A stretch of DNA of 47,227 nt, from positions 1 to 47,227 of IMG/VR virus record IMGVR_UViG_3300046463_000159; one strand, given 5' to 3'. Every line of letters starts with the position of its first letter. The first letter of the stretch is position 1. Below the pieces are notes generated by a model, which did not search any database, was not told the origin of the DNA, and saw only the letters and a program-made list of their open reading frames with translations. The translations under genes and the position numbers were made by a program. This DNA comes from a virus. This document shows, one piece after another, positions 21,160 to 29,555 of this stretch.

Positions 21160-22742
21160 GGGTACGGGAGCCTACTAGCCCCGGCCCACGAAAGCAGACA
21201 ATCCCCCGGACACGCGGAGAGCGCGCAATTGAGTTCTGCGAGCGGTACCTCCGCGTCCCCGAGGGGGCCTTGGTCGGACAACCTATCCGCTTTGAGGAGT
21301 TCCAGCGGGAATTTATCCTCTCGATTTACGACAATCCGCACGGCACACGGCGGGCCTACCTCTCGATTGCCCGTAAGAACGGCAAGAGCGCGGTTATCGC
21401 GTGTATTTTGCTCGTCCATCTAATCGGGCCTGAGGCCAAGCTCAACTCACAGATTGTCTCCGGCGCTATGTCCCGGGACCAAGCGGCCCTAGTGTTTAAC
21501 TTGGCCGCAAAGATGGTGCAGCTTTCCCCGGACATTTCCCCGCTCATTAAGATTAACCCCTCGGGCAAGAAACTTACGGGCCTCCCGCTCAACGTTGAGT
21601 ACAAGGCGTTGGCCGCAGAGGGCAAGACTACGCACGGCCTCTCCCCCGTTCTCGCTATCCTGGACGAGATAGGCCAGATTCGCGGCCCGCAAGATGACTT
21701 TATCGACGCGGTAACCACCGCGCAGGGCGCGCACGCCGAGCCGCTCCTTATCGCTATCTCCACGCAGGCCGCCACGGACGCGGATTTGCTCTCGATATGG
21801 CTAGACGATGCGCTCAAGGGTGAGGACCCGCACACGGTAGTACGGCTCTACGCGGCCCCGCCTGACGCGGACGTAATGGACCGCGAGGGGTGGAAAGCAG
21901 CTAACCCGGCCCTCGGAGTGTTCCGTAGCTTGCAGGACGTGGAGGACCAAGCGTTACGCGCGCAGCGTATGCCCTCCTCAGAAAACACGTTCCGTAACCT
22001 GATTCTCAACCAACGCGTATCTACGGTCTCCCCGTTCGTGTCCCGCAACGTGTGGGAGTCTTGCCGGGGCGTTCCCGAGCTAATCCCCGGTTCGCAAGTA
22101 TTCGGCGGCCTGGACCTCTCGGCCCGTACCGACCTTACCGCGTTCGCTCTCATAGGTAAGCATGAGGGGCGGTGGAATTCCCGCGTATGGTTCTGGACGC
22201 CCGAGGAGGGCCTACGAGACCGCGCCAAGCGGGACCGCTCCCCGTATGACCTATGGGCCGAGCAAGGGCACCTACGCACTACCCCGGGCCGCACAGTGGA
22301 TTACGAGTACGTAGCCCGGGACATTCTGGAGATATGCGAGGAGTACGCCGTACACAGCATTGCGTACGACCGTTGGCGAATTGACCTCCTCAAAAAGGAG
22401 TTTAAGGACCTCAGCATAGACGCGGATACGTCTCACAAGGACGGAGGCCGCCTCCCTCTCGTGCCACACGGCCAGGGATACAAGGACATTTCCCCGGCCT
22501 TGGACCTTTTGGAGTCCGAATTGGTAAATGGGCGGGTTTCTCACGATGGTTCCCCGCCTTTGACCATGTGCGCGTCCAACGCGATTGTCCAGAAAGACCC
22601 GAGCGGCAACAGAAAACTAGACAAGGCTAAGGCCACGGGCCGCATAGACGGCCTCGTAGCTCTAACCCTCGCGTTTGGCGCAACGGTTTTGGCGGCGTCG
22701 GACGTAGAGCCTGAGAGGACCTTTCAGCTATTCGCTTTTTAG
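21156..22742 (+). CDS. terL: Terminase large subunit (HK97-type)
   Basis: The 528-residue packaging motor has its ATPase centre at SIARKNGKSA (Walker A, residues 70-79) and PVLAILDEIGQ (Walker B, 164-174). The nuclease domain starts with FGGLDLSARTDLTAF (about residue 316) and ends with GRIDGLVALTLAFG, which supplies the metal-binding Asp residues. The architecture is that of HK97-like cos phages, consistent with the HNH gene upstream. It pumps DNA into proheads and cuts at the packaging site. Confidence 0.93.
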   Translation: MRVREPTSPGPRKQTIPRTRGERAIEFCERYLRVPEGALVGQPIRFEEFQREFILSIYDNPHGTRRAYLSIARKNGKSAVIACILLVHLIGPEAKLNSQIVSGAMSRDQAALVFNLAAKMVQLSPDISPLIKINPSGKKLTGLPLNVEYKALAAEGKTTHGLSPVLAILDEIGQIRGPQDDFIDAVTTAQGAHAEPLLIAISTQAATDADLLSIWLDDALKGEDPHTVVRLYAAPPDADVMDREGWKAANPALGVFRSLQDVEDQALRAQRMPSSENTFRNLILNQRVSTVSPFVSRNVWESCRGVPELIPGSQVFGGLDLSARTDLTAFALIGKHEGRWNSRVWFWTPEEGLRDRAKRDRSPYDLWAEQGHLRTTPGRTVDYEYVARDILEICEEYAVHSIAYDRWRIDLLKKEFKDLSIDADTSHKDGGRLPLVPHGQGYKDISPALDLLESELVNGRVSHDGSPPLTMCASNAIVQKDPSGNRKLDKAKATGRIDGLVALTLAFGATVLAASDVEPERTFQLFAF

Positions 22743-22749
22743 GAGACAC

Positions 22750-23241
22750 ATGCTTACCTACTCGCGCCTATGTGAGCTTCTAGAGTACCGCCCGGATACG
22801 GGCGAGTTCGTTTGGCGTACTACCACGAGCAACCGGGCGATAGCTGGAGAGGTTGCGGGACACGTAACGAACTGCGGCTACGTCCGTATCGCGTTGGACG
22901 GAAAGCGATATCTCCGGAGTCACCTCGTATGGTTGCTCCACACCCGCGCCCTACCTACCCGCCGTATCGACCATAAGAACCGAGACCGGACGGACGACCG
23001 GCTTTCCAACTTGCGCCTAGTTAGCGCAACGCAGAACCTTTGCAACGCCTCGAAACGCTCGGACAACACCTCGGGCGTTACGGGTGTCGGTTGGTCGAAA
23101 CAGAAGCAGCGCTGGCACGCGCGCCTGAAGGTAGACGGGCGGGTTGTGTACAGCAAGTTCTTTTCATCACTGGCGGACGCTGAGCGGGCTATCTCCAGCG
23201 CTCGCGTAGAAATCCACGGCGATTACGCCTGTAACGGCTAG
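22750..23241 (+). CDS. HNH homing endonuclease with AP2-like domain
   Basis: The 163-residue protein has SHLVWLLHTRALPTRRIDHKNR (HNH) and NLRLVSATQN, then SGVTGVGWSKQKQRWHARLKVDG with FFSSLADAERAISSA (AP2-like). Its N-terminus (MLTYSRLCELLEY) matches the minus-strand HNH gene before primase, so the two are paralogues. It sits between TerL and the protease, preceded by TAGGAG, and is likely a mobile insertion in the head operon. Confidence 0.88.
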   Translation: MLTYSRLCELLEYRPDTGEFVWRTTTSNRAIAGEVAGHVTNCGYVRIALDGKRYLRSHLVWLLHTRALPTRRIDHKNRDRTDDRLSNLRLVSATQNLCNASKRSDNTSGVTGVGWSKQKQRWHARLKVDGRVVYSKFFSSLADAERAISSARVEIHGDYACNG

Positions 23242-23252
23242 GAATATAAACA

Positions 23253-23846
23253 ATGAGCACTAAGGCATTTTCCGCCGTGGTCATTAAGGGCATGGACGAG
23301 GAGGCGCGGGAGATTACCGGCATTGCCAGTACTCCCACGCTGGACCGAGTTAAGGACAGCGTTAAGCCCAAGGGCCTCACGTTCGCTCCCGAGGTCCCGC
23401 TCCTGCTCAATCACGACCACTCGCAACCCGTGGGTACCGTTAAATTCGGCACGCCAACGGATAAGGGCCTCCCCTTTACGGCAAAGATTCCCAAGGTAGA
23501 CGAACCCGGGACCGTCCAAGCTCGTACGGACGAGGCGTGGCATAGCGTTAAATCCGGCCTCATTAAGGGCGTATCCATTGGATTCCGCCCCGAGGACTAC
23601 GAGCCTAACGCAGCGGGCGGCCTCACCTTTACCAAGGCTAGCGTCCACGAGCTTTCCCTCGTTGCTATCCCGTGTAATCCCGAGGCAGTCATTACCGCTT
23701 TCAAGAGTTTGCAGCACGCCGAGGACACCGCGCAAGCGGGGGCCGAGGTACCGGGCGAAAACCCCGGAACGGCGCAAGGGGAGAACCCGGCGCAATCACC
23801 CGAGGCGGCGCAACCCCGCGTCTCGCTTCTCCCCTTTCTCGTCTAA
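23253..23846 (+). CDS. Prohead protease (HK97 family, peptidase U35/S78)
   Basis: The 197-residue serine protease has ITGIASTPTLDRVKDSV, LLLNHDHSQPVGT (catalytic His at 54 or 56) and KGVSIGF (Ser108), then SVHELSLVAIPCNPEA. It cleaves capsid delta domains during prohead maturation. The C-terminal 35 residues are Pro/Gly/Glu-rich and disordered. It lies directly before the capsid gene, as usual. Confidence 0.92.
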   Translation: MSTKAFSAVVIKGMDEEAREITGIASTPTLDRVKDSVKPKGLTFAPEVPLLLNHDHSQPVGTVKFGTPTDKGLPFTAKIPKVDEPGTVQARTDEAWHSVKSGLIKGVSIGFRPEDYEPNAAGGLTFTKASVHELSLVAIPCNPEAVITAFKSLQHAEDTAQAGAEVPGENPGTAQGENPAQSPEAAQPRVSLLPFLV

Positions 23847-23866
23847 ATCAATAAGGACACCGTAGT

Positions 23867-25204
23867 ATGAACATTTCGGAACAAATCAAGGCCCTGTTGG
23901 CTAAGCTCGCTGAAAAGACCGCAGAAAAGAACGCGTTTGTTGTCGCCAAGGGCGTAGACGCTACCCCGGAGGACGTGGAAAAGGCTAAGGGCTTCATGGC
24001 CGAGATTAAGGCAATGGAGGATCGCCTGGAGATTCTCAAGGACGCGGAAAAGTCGATTCTCGCGCAGGCTAAGGCGGTCCCGGCAACGGCGGGCGGCGTG
24101 GCGGTTGCGGACCCGGCCTCGATCACGACCAAGAGCAACGCCCCCAAGGGTTCCTCGGTTGCTCGCGTGGCTCTCACGCTGATGGCGGCTCGCGGTAACC
24201 TCATGTTGGCTGAGCAAATGGCCGCAAAGCACTACAAGGACGATGCCGTTGTTAATGGCGTGGTTAAGGCCGCAGTGTCGGCGGGTACTACGTCCGTGGC
24301 AGCATGGGCAGGTAACCTGATTTACCCGGAAGTGTACGCGGCGGACTTTATCGAACTCCTGTACCCGCAAACGGTCCTCGGCCGCCTGGAGGGTATGCGA
24401 AAGATTCCGTTTAACGTCCGTATTAACGGTATGAACGGCGGTACGCAAGTGGGTTGGGTTGGTGAGGCTAAGAACGTCCCGGTTACGTCCGCTTCGTTCT
24501 TCAACGTCAACCTCGGTTGGAACAAGGTCTATGCTATCTCGGCGTTCTCGGACGAGATTATCAAGTTCTCGAACCCGGCAGTTGAGGCGCTCGTGCTTTC
24601 GAACCTCGTTGAGGCTACGGCGCAAGGCCTGGACGCTACTTTCCTGGGTTCGGGTGCGGCAACGGCAGTTAGCCCCGCAGGCCTGTTCTACGGCGTTACT
24701 CCGGTTGCCTCGGGCGCAACGCTCGGCACTACGGATGGCTCGCAATCGGCCCTGGACCTTATCGCGGACCTGCAAGCGGCAATCGCTCCCATGATCGCGG
24801 CTAACCTCCCGGTTGGCGGTATCCGTCTGCTTATGTCGCCTGCCCGTGCTCTGCACTTGGGTTCGCTGCGTAACGCGCTCGGCGCTAAGTGGTTCCCGGG
24901 TCTGGACCTGAACGGCGGCACGCTGGAGGGTTTCCCGGTTATCACGTCGAATAACGTTGCGGGTAACGTGATTGACATTCTGTTGCCGAACGAGGTGTAT
25001 CTCTCGGAGGACGCAGGCCCGGAAATTGACTTCTCGCGCGAGGCGTCGCTCATCATGGACACGGACCCGGATAACGCAAGCTCCAAGGCGGTCTCGATGT
25101 TCCAGACGAACCAAGTTGCGGTCAAAATCGGCCAGTTTATCAATTGGGCACCGCGCCGTGCCGGTATCGCCGCGAAAATCTCGGGCGCTGATAAGTACAA
25201 GTAA
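23867..25204 (+). CDS. Major capsid protein (HK97 fold)
   Basis: The 445-residue protein has an N-terminal coiled-coil delta domain (about residues 1-75: ISEQIKALLAKLAEKTAEKN...) that should be removed by the protease. The HK97 core follows (WAGNLIYPEVYAADFIELL, GWVGEAKNVPVTSASFFNV, ISAFSDEIIKFSNPAVEAL, LPNEVYLSEDAGPEIDFS). The leader is TAAGGACACCG. The gene is followed by a hairpin (25234-25249), which may stabilise its mRNA. Confidence 0.93.
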   Translation: MNISEQIKALLAKLAEKTAEKNAFVVAKGVDATPEDVEKAKGFMAEIKAMEDRLEILKDAEKSILAQAKAVPATAGGVAVADPASITTKSNAPKGSSVARVALTLMAARGNLMLAEQMAAKHYKDDAVVNGVVKAAVSAGTTSVAAWAGNLIYPEVYAADFIELLYPQTVLGRLEGMRKIPFNVRINGMNGGTQVGWVGEAKNVPVTSASFFNVNLGWNKVYAISAFSDEIIKFSNPAVEALVLSNLVEATAQGLDATFLGSGAATAVSPAGLFYGVTPVASGATLGTTDGSQSALDLIADLQAAIAPMIAANLPVGGIRLLMSPARALHLGSLRNALGAKWFPGLDLNGGTLEGFPVITSNNVAGNVIDILLPNEVYLSEDAGPEIDFSREASLIMDTDPDNASSKAVSMFQTNQVAVKIGQFINWAPRRAGIAAKISGADKYK

Positions 25205-25233
25205 TCCACTTAGAAGTACTAACCCATGTGCCT

Positions 25234-25249
25234 ACCCTCTCCGGAGGGT
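25234..25249 (+). other. Hairpin after the capsid gene
   Basis: ACCCTC-TCCG-GAGGGT forms a 6-bp stem with a 4-base loop. It is followed by GGGTACCC but no T-run, so an mRNA-stability or attenuation role is more likely than full termination. A second small hairpin (CCCT-TCGG-AGGG) lies in the next gene. Confidence 0.4.
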
Positions 25250-25272
25250 GGGTACCCTTCAAAGGATTTTAT

Positions 25273-25467
25273 ATGTTGGTCAAGGTTAAAGCCCTTCGGA
25301 GGGTAGTGTTGGACCGCGTGATTAACGCGGGGGACGTAGTAGATATGCACGTAGCGCTTGCCCGTTTGCTGTACCTCGCGGGAGACGTTAAGACCCACAC
25401 GGAAGAACCCGAACAGGTAGAGCAAGCCGCCCCGGTGCGCCGTGGCCGCCCCCGCAAGGAGGCCTAA
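25273..25467 (+). CDS. Small head-region protein (64 aa)
   Basis: The start is placed at ATG 25273 (MLVKVKALRRVVLDRV) after AAAGGA. Residues 5-50 follow a pattern common in small proteins beside phage capsid genes (VxALRxVxLDxxINAGDVVDMxxALARLLYLAG). The tail ends in an AT-hook-like RRGRPRK. It couples to the portal through TAATG. Its role in the head is unknown. Confidence 0.65.
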   Translation: MLVKVKALRRVVLDRVINAGDVVDMHVALARLLYLAGDVKTHTEEPEQVEQAAPVRRGRPRKEA

Positions 25468-26813
25468 TGGCGAATTTCATTACTAAGGCTATCTCGGGTT
25501 TGCGTAGGCGGTTCTCGGTACCCGTAGGCATGTCCGCCGTGGGTGCTCCGGGGTCCGCAGGGTTCATCCGAGAGCCTTACATAGGCGCGTGGCAACAGAA
25601 CCAATCCCTCAACACTCGGGACGGTATGCTCGCAAGCTCCGCCGTGTTCTCGTGCGTGGACCTTATCTCGTCGGACGTGGGTAAGCTCCGCATTAAGTAC
25701 GTCAAGCTCGCGGAGGGCGTGTGGCAAGAGTCCACGGCCCCACGATACACAAAACTCCTCCGCAACCCGAACCATTACCAGACCCGCGCCCAATTTATCA
25801 AGGCGTGGGTAGCTAGCAAACTCACGCACGGCAACGCCTATATCCTGCTCACGCGCAACAGTGCGGGCGTGGTTATCTCGATGGACGTGCTTAACCCTAA
25901 GTACGTTGTCCCGCTCGTGGCCCCGGACGGCTCTGTGTTCTACCAGTGCACTATGTCCCCGCTCATGGTCTCCCCGTTGGAGGCTACGGTGTTCCCGGCC
26001 CGGGACGTTATCCATGATCGCGGCGTTACCTCGTGGCACCCGCTTGTAGGTCTCTCGCCTATTCAGGCGTGCGCCGCCTCGGCTGTGCTGGCAAATGCGA
26101 TTACGTCTAACTCGGCGGCGTTCTTTTCTAACGCGGCCCGCCCCTCGGGGTTCCTGACTGCGCCCGCCGCTATCTCCAACGAGACCGCAGCGCGCCTCAA
26201 GGCCACATTGGAGGCCAACTACACGGGTGCGAACTCGGGTAAGACGCTTATCGGCGGGGACGGCCTATCGTACCAACCTATGACAATGACGGGCACGGAC
26301 GCGCAAACCATTGAACAACTCAAATGGACGGCGGAGGACGTGGCGCGGTGTTTTCACGTCCCAGGACACAAAATCGGCCTGGACGGCGGTGCACGCACGG
26401 CTAGCTCCTCGGCAATCTACGAGGCCATGTATTACTCGGACTGTCTCCAGGCGTACCTAGAGGACATTGAGCAACTCTTAGACTCGGGCTTGGGCCTCCC
26501 GGACGGCGCGGGCCTGCGGTTCGATACTCGCGGCCTCATGCGTATGGACGAGGCGGCGCAGCACACGGCTAACGCTCAAGGCGTGGGTTCCGGCGTTATG
26601 AAAATTAACGAAGCTCGCGCAACGCTCGGCCTCGGCCCTGTTGAGGGCGGGGACACGCCGTACCTCCAGCAACAGAACTACTCACTCTCGGCCCTCGCCA
26701 AGCGGGACGCTGCGGGACCTCCTCCGCCTGCGGGCGGCGGTGCGGCCACGGCACCCGCAGAGGAAAACGAGGACGACACAACGGACAGCACGGAGGGGGC
26801 TACCAGTGATTAA
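25467..26813 (+). CDS. Portal protein (HK97 type)
   Basis: The 448-residue protein has SSAVFSCVDLISSDVGKLRIKY, RTRAQFIKAWVASKLTHGNAY, DVIHDRG and EDVARCFHVPGHKIGLD, typical of HK97-family portals, which form the dodecameric DNA gate. The C-terminal 50 residues are Pro/Ala/Glu/Asp-rich. The position after the capsid gene rather than before it differs from HK97 itself. Confidence 0.92.
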   Translation: MANFITKAISGLRRRFSVPVGMSAVGAPGSAGFIREPYIGAWQQNQSLNTRDGMLASSAVFSCVDLISSDVGKLRIKYVKLAEGVWQESTAPRYTKLLRNPNHYQTRAQFIKAWVASKLTHGNAYILLTRNSAGVVISMDVLNPKYVVPLVAPDGSVFYQCTMSPLMVSPLEATVFPARDVIHDRGVTSWHPLVGLSPIQACAASAVLANAITSNSAAFFSNAARPSGFLTAPAAISNETAARLKATLEANYTGANSGKTLIGGDGLSYQPMTMTGTDAQTIEQLKWTAEDVARCFHVPGHKIGLDGGARTASSSAIYEAMYYSDCLQAYLEDIEQLLDSGLGLPDGAGLRFDTRGLMRMDEAAQHTANAQGVGSGVMKINEARATLGLGPVEGGDTPYLQQQNYSLSALAKRDAAGPPPPAGGGAATAPAEENEDDTTDSTEGATSD

Positions 26814-27099
26814 CCTTATCTCGCTGGACCAAGCCAAGGCGCAACTCCGCATTACGGATACCGACTCGGACGACGAGCTAACGTCCGTCATGATCCCGGG
26901 CGCGTCCGCTGTTGTGGCCTCGTACCTCAAATGGCCTACCGAGTGGCCGTACACGGCGGATACGCTCCCGGCACACATGGTTACGGCGGTGCTCCTGGTG
27001 CTCTCCTCGCTCTACGAGGACCGCGAGGGCGCTAACGACCCTATCGGCCCCGCCGTGGCGTCTATCCTCGCCCGTGACAGAGACCCGGCCCTCGTATGA
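26806..27099 (+). CDS. Head-tail connector (HK97 gp6-like)
   Basis: The start is GTG 26806 (VINLISLDQAKAQLRI, first residue read as Met), overlapping the portal stop by 8 bases after GGAGGGGG. The 97-residue protein has DELTSVMIPGASAVVASYL and MVTAVLLVLSSLYEDRE, the helical pattern of gp6-type adaptors that bind beneath the portal. Confidence 0.85.
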   Translation: MINLISLDQAKAQLRITDTDSDDELTSVMIPGASAVVASYLKWPTEWPYTADTLPAHMVTAVLLVLSSLYEDREGANDPIGPAVASILARDRDPALV

Positions 27100-27464
27100 G
27101 TATCCGCGCCCGTCCGTCCTCGCGCGTGCCTATCGGCCTCCGTGCGGGGACTCTCAATAATAAGGCGTCCCTCCAGCGGCGCAGCGCAGGGAAAGACGAG
27201 TACGGCCAACCCCTAGAAACGTGGGCCGAGTACGCCTCCGTGTGGTGTAACGCCAAGCTCGTAAGCGGCCTGGAGCACGCGGAAAGCGGTACCCAAGTAG
27301 GTATCGGGCGCGGCTCTATCCGTATCCGGTACAGGGCGGACGTAACCACGCAGGACCGTGCGGTTGTGCAGGGGATTATCTACAACATTGCGGCAGTCCT
27401 CCCGGACGTTGCTAGCCGCGAATACACGGACCTCGTTGTAACGGTCGGTGCAAACCTCGGGTAA
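27096..27464 (+). CDS. Head closure / head-tail joining protein
   Basis: The 122-residue protein has GLRAGTLNNKASLQRRS...DEYGQPLETWAEYASVWCNAK and RIRYRADVTTQDRAVVQG, the beta-rich pattern of the phage head-tail joining (SPP1 gp16/HK97 gp7-like) family. It overlaps the upstream gene by ATGA. Confidence 0.85.
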   Translation: MSIRARPSSRVPIGLRAGTLNNKASLQRRSAGKDEYGQPLETWAEYASVWCNAKLVSGLEHAESGTQVGIGRGSIRIRYRADVTTQDRAVVQGIIYNIAAVLPDVASREYTDLVVTVGANLG

Positions 27465-27466
27465 CT

Positions 27467-27829
27467 ATGGCAACCGTTGAATCTATCGTGTACGGGGCGC
27501 TGTCCTCGCTCGCGGGCGGGGACGTGTTCCCGGACGTAGCACCGAGCGGCCAAGCCCAAACGGGCCGCCCTTGGGTCGCGTATCAGGCGGTAGGCGGGCA
27601 ATCGTTCGCTACCGTGGACTCCGCAACACCCACCCTCCGTAACGCGCGGGTGCAAGTCTCCGTCTACGCGCACACGCGCAAGGAGGCGGCGGAGCTAATG
27701 GAGCAGTGTTTCCAGGCCCTAGCCAATCCCACAGTACGCGCCGTACCTATCGGCGCACCCGTTAGCACGTTCGAAGCGGACACGCTCCTTTATGGCTCGT
27801 CCCTCGATTTTTCAGTTACCTATAATTAA
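27467..27829 (+). CDS. Tail completion protein (DUF3168-like)
   Basis: The 120-residue protein has SIVYGALSSLAGGDVFPDVAP, RPWVAYQAVGG, RNARVQVSVYAHTRKEAAELMEQCFQAL and a C-terminal DFSVTYN. This pattern is found in DUF3168 proteins that cap or terminate the tail tube. It lies between the head closure and tail tube genes, where this family is expected. Confidence 0.8.
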   Translation: MATVESIVYGALSSLAGGDVFPDVAPSGQAQTGRPWVAYQAVGGQSFATVDSATPTLRNARVQVSVYAHTRKEAAELMEQCFQALANPTVRAVPIGAPVSTFEADTLLYGSSLDFSVTYN

Positions 27830-27838
27830 GGACTACAC

Positions 27839-28273
27839 ATGAGCGCTACCACTTCTACGGCTATCTCGGCCCAAGGTACCAAGATTCAAATTGACACGGG
27901 CACGAGCGGCACGCCTGTACTTACCGATATTGTCAACGTATCGGACATTTCGGGCTTTGACGGCAAGGCTACGGAAATTGACACGACTAACCTTAGCTCT
28001 ACCGCTAAGGAGCGCGTCCTCGGTTTGCAGGATTGGGGCCAAGTTACCCTTGCTACGAACGTCAACCTCAAAGAGGCGTCGCACGCCGCACTGTTGGCCG
28101 CAAAGAAAGATGGCCTCGTGCGTAGCTTTGCCGTAACTCTGTCGGACGGCTCGAAACTCGCGTTCTCGGCGTTCGTTACCACGTTCCCGATTGCGGCCAA
28201 GGTTGACGCGGCCCTGACTGGTTCTATCGTGCTTACGATCACGGGCGATATTACCGTTACTGTTGCAGCGTAA
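27839..28273 (+). CDS. Major tail tube protein
   Basis: The 144-residue, beta-rich protein begins SATTSTAISAQGTKIQI with ISGFDGKATEIDTTNLSSTAKERVLG, a pattern characteristic of short siphophage tail tube proteins (lambda gpV N-domain type). It lacks an Ig-like C-terminal domain. The leader is TAAGGACTACAC. Confidence 0.88.
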   Translation: MSATTSTAISAQGTKIQIDTGTSGTPVLTDIVNVSDISGFDGKATEIDTTNLSSTAKERVLGLQDWGQVTLATNVNLKEASHAALLAAKKDGLVRSFAVTLSDGSKLAFSAFVTTFPIAAKVDAALTGSIVLTITGDITVTVAA

Positions 28274-28443
28274 TGGTAGTTGACCACGCGGCCCTAGAGG
28301 CCCGCATTGACGCGCTCGTGCGCCTTGCAATGGAGGACCTCCAACGCAACGGCGTTCCTGTGATTAACCAGTTGCTCCGGGAGGCGCGCGAGGCCGCGCC
28401 CAAGGTATGCAGTTTTGACGAAGGGTGCGAGGCCTGCCAGTAA
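28273..28443 (+). CDS. Small hypothetical protein between tube and chaperone (56 aa)
   Basis: A 56-codon frame couples by TAATG on both sides. It is helical (ALEARIDALVRLAMEDLQRNG...LLREAREAAPK) and ends with a Cys cluster (CSFDEGCEACQ). The coupling supports translation; no family is recognised. Confidence 0.65.
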   Translation: MVVDHAALEARIDALVRLAMEDLQRNGVPVINQLLREAREAAPKVCSFDEGCEACQ

Positions 28444-28778
28444 TGAATAAAGAACAGTTTTTCGCGGCGGTTGCTGCGGAGGTAAAAGAGGTAGAAGTTA
28501 AGGCCCTCGGCGCGGTGCTTCGGTTCAAGGTCCTTACGGGTGAGGCTCGGGATAAGTTCCATGAGCTTATGGGCGCGGGCGATAAATCCGCCTCGCACTT
28601 TGAGGCGTCTATCGTGGCCGCTACCGTAGTTAATGAGGACGGCTCGCCTATGTTCTCGTCTGAGGACGTGGCTACGCTTAAGGCGTCCAGCGCTACGGCG
28701 GTTGCAGAGGTTGCCAAGGCCGCTATGGACGTTAATAAGATCGGCGTTACTGCCGAGGAACAAGCGGTAAAAAACTGA
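28443..28778 (+). CDS. Tail assembly chaperone (lambda gpG-like)
   Basis: The 111-residue protein has KEQFFAAVAAEVKEVEVKALGAVLRFKVLTGEAR...F, the usual opening of siphophage tail assembly chaperones, which coat the tape measure protein. The last codons GTA AAA AAC before the stop form the slippery heptamer A AAA AAC (28769-28775). A fraction of ribosomes should therefore shift -1 and make a gpGT-like fusion with the next frame. Confidence 0.88.
   Translation: MNKEQFFAAVAAEVKEVEVKALGAVLRFKVLTGEARDKFHELMGAGDKSASHFEASIVAATVVNEDGSPMFSSEDVATLKASSATAVAEVAKAAMDVNKIGVTAEEQAVKN
28769..28775 (+). promoter_or_regulatory. Programmed -1 ribosomal frameshift site (A AAA AAC)
   Basis: The heptamer is in the correct phase: zero-frame codons AAA and AAC directly before TGA. 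After slippage translation continues CTG AGG GCG into the 28775-29146 frame, which has no in-frame stop. This is the expected G/GT arrangement of lambda-type tails. Confidence 0.85.
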
Positions 28779-29146
28779 GGGCGAGACCGGAGCGCTTAAT
28801 GTGGTTCCGGCTCGCTAAAGAACTCGGTATGTCAGTACGGCGTTGCCAGCAAGAGATTAGCTCGGCGGAGTTCGGGGAGTGGGTAGCGTTCTACTCAATC
28901 GAACCGTTCGGGGACCGTTACGCGGACCTCCGCGCGGGCGTTGTGGCGTCTACCGTGGCTAACGTCAACCGGGGCAAGGACACGCCCCCGTTTAGCCCGC
29001 TTTCCCTAATCCCGTGGGCGCAAGAGCCTAAGGACGACGCGCCCCCGCCTGCGGAGGCCGTGGCGGCTATGTTCGGGGTCAACCTCACGGAGGCCAAGGC
29101 GTCCGGACAGAAAACATTCGTAATTAAGCGGAGGGCTAATGGCTAA
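28775..29146 (+). CDS. Frameshift extension of the tail chaperone (lambda gpT-like)
   Basis: Read in the -1 frame after the slippery site, this adds about 123 residues (LRARPERLMWFRLAKELGMSV..., then PFSPLSLIPWAQEPKDDA) to give a fusion of about 234. The RLMWFRLAKELGMSVRR block is typical of the gpT-like/DUF4035 extension. An ATG at 28799 exists but has no ribosome-binding site, so expression by frameshift is favoured. Confidence 0.82.
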   Translation: MRARPERLMWFRLAKELGMSVRRCQQEISSAEFGEWVAFYSIEPFGDRYADLRAGVVASTVANVNRGKDTPPFSPLSLIPWAQEPKDDAPPPAEAVAAMFGVNLTEAKASGQKTFVIKRRANG

Positions 29147-29555
29147 GAACACACTCACCATTGAGAATCCCTCCGCCCTTACGGACGTTCTCGATAATGC
29201 AGAGGTAGCAACCTCTGAGTCCGCTTTGCGGCAAGCGGCTATTGCAGGCGCGCGGGTGTTCTACCGCGAGATTAAGGTTAGGGCTATGCCCCACTACCGT
29301 ACGGGTGTTCTTGAGAACTCTATCCGTACGGTTTTTGTTCCTGAGGACTCCGTTACGGGCGAGGTTGCTACCTACGCGGTAACTATTAATCAAGACGCAT
29401 GGTACGCGCGCCTGTTGGAGTTCGGTACTTCAAAGATGGCCGCAAAGCCCTTTATCCGCCCCTCCTACGAGGCCCGGCGTGTGGAGGCGGGTCAAGTCGT
29501 CATAAACACAATTCAACAGGCGGTGAATAATGGCGGACAATCGCACAACAGTTAA
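29139..29555 (+). CDS. HK97 gp10-like tail component
   Basis: The 138-residue protein has ALRQAAIAGARVFYREIKVRAMPHYRTGVLENSIRTVF and YARLLEFGTSKMAAKPFIRPSYE, the signature of HK97 gp10-like proteins involved in head-tail joining or tail completion. Usually it sits before the tube gene; here it lies between the chaperone and the tape measure. It overlaps both neighbours (8 and 26 bases). Confidence 0.85.
   Translation: MAKNTLTIENPSALTDVLDNAEVATSESALRQAAIAGARVFYREIKVRAMPHYRTGVLENSIRTVFVPEDSVTGEVATYAVTINQDAWYARLLEFGTSKMAAKPFIRPSYEARRVEAGQVVINTIQQAVNNGGQSHNS

Noticed and set aside
23843-25114. Long minus-strand frame opposite the capsid gene
   Set aside because: Arg/His/Val-rich shadow of a highly biased coding sequence; the plus strand is an unmistakable capsid gene.
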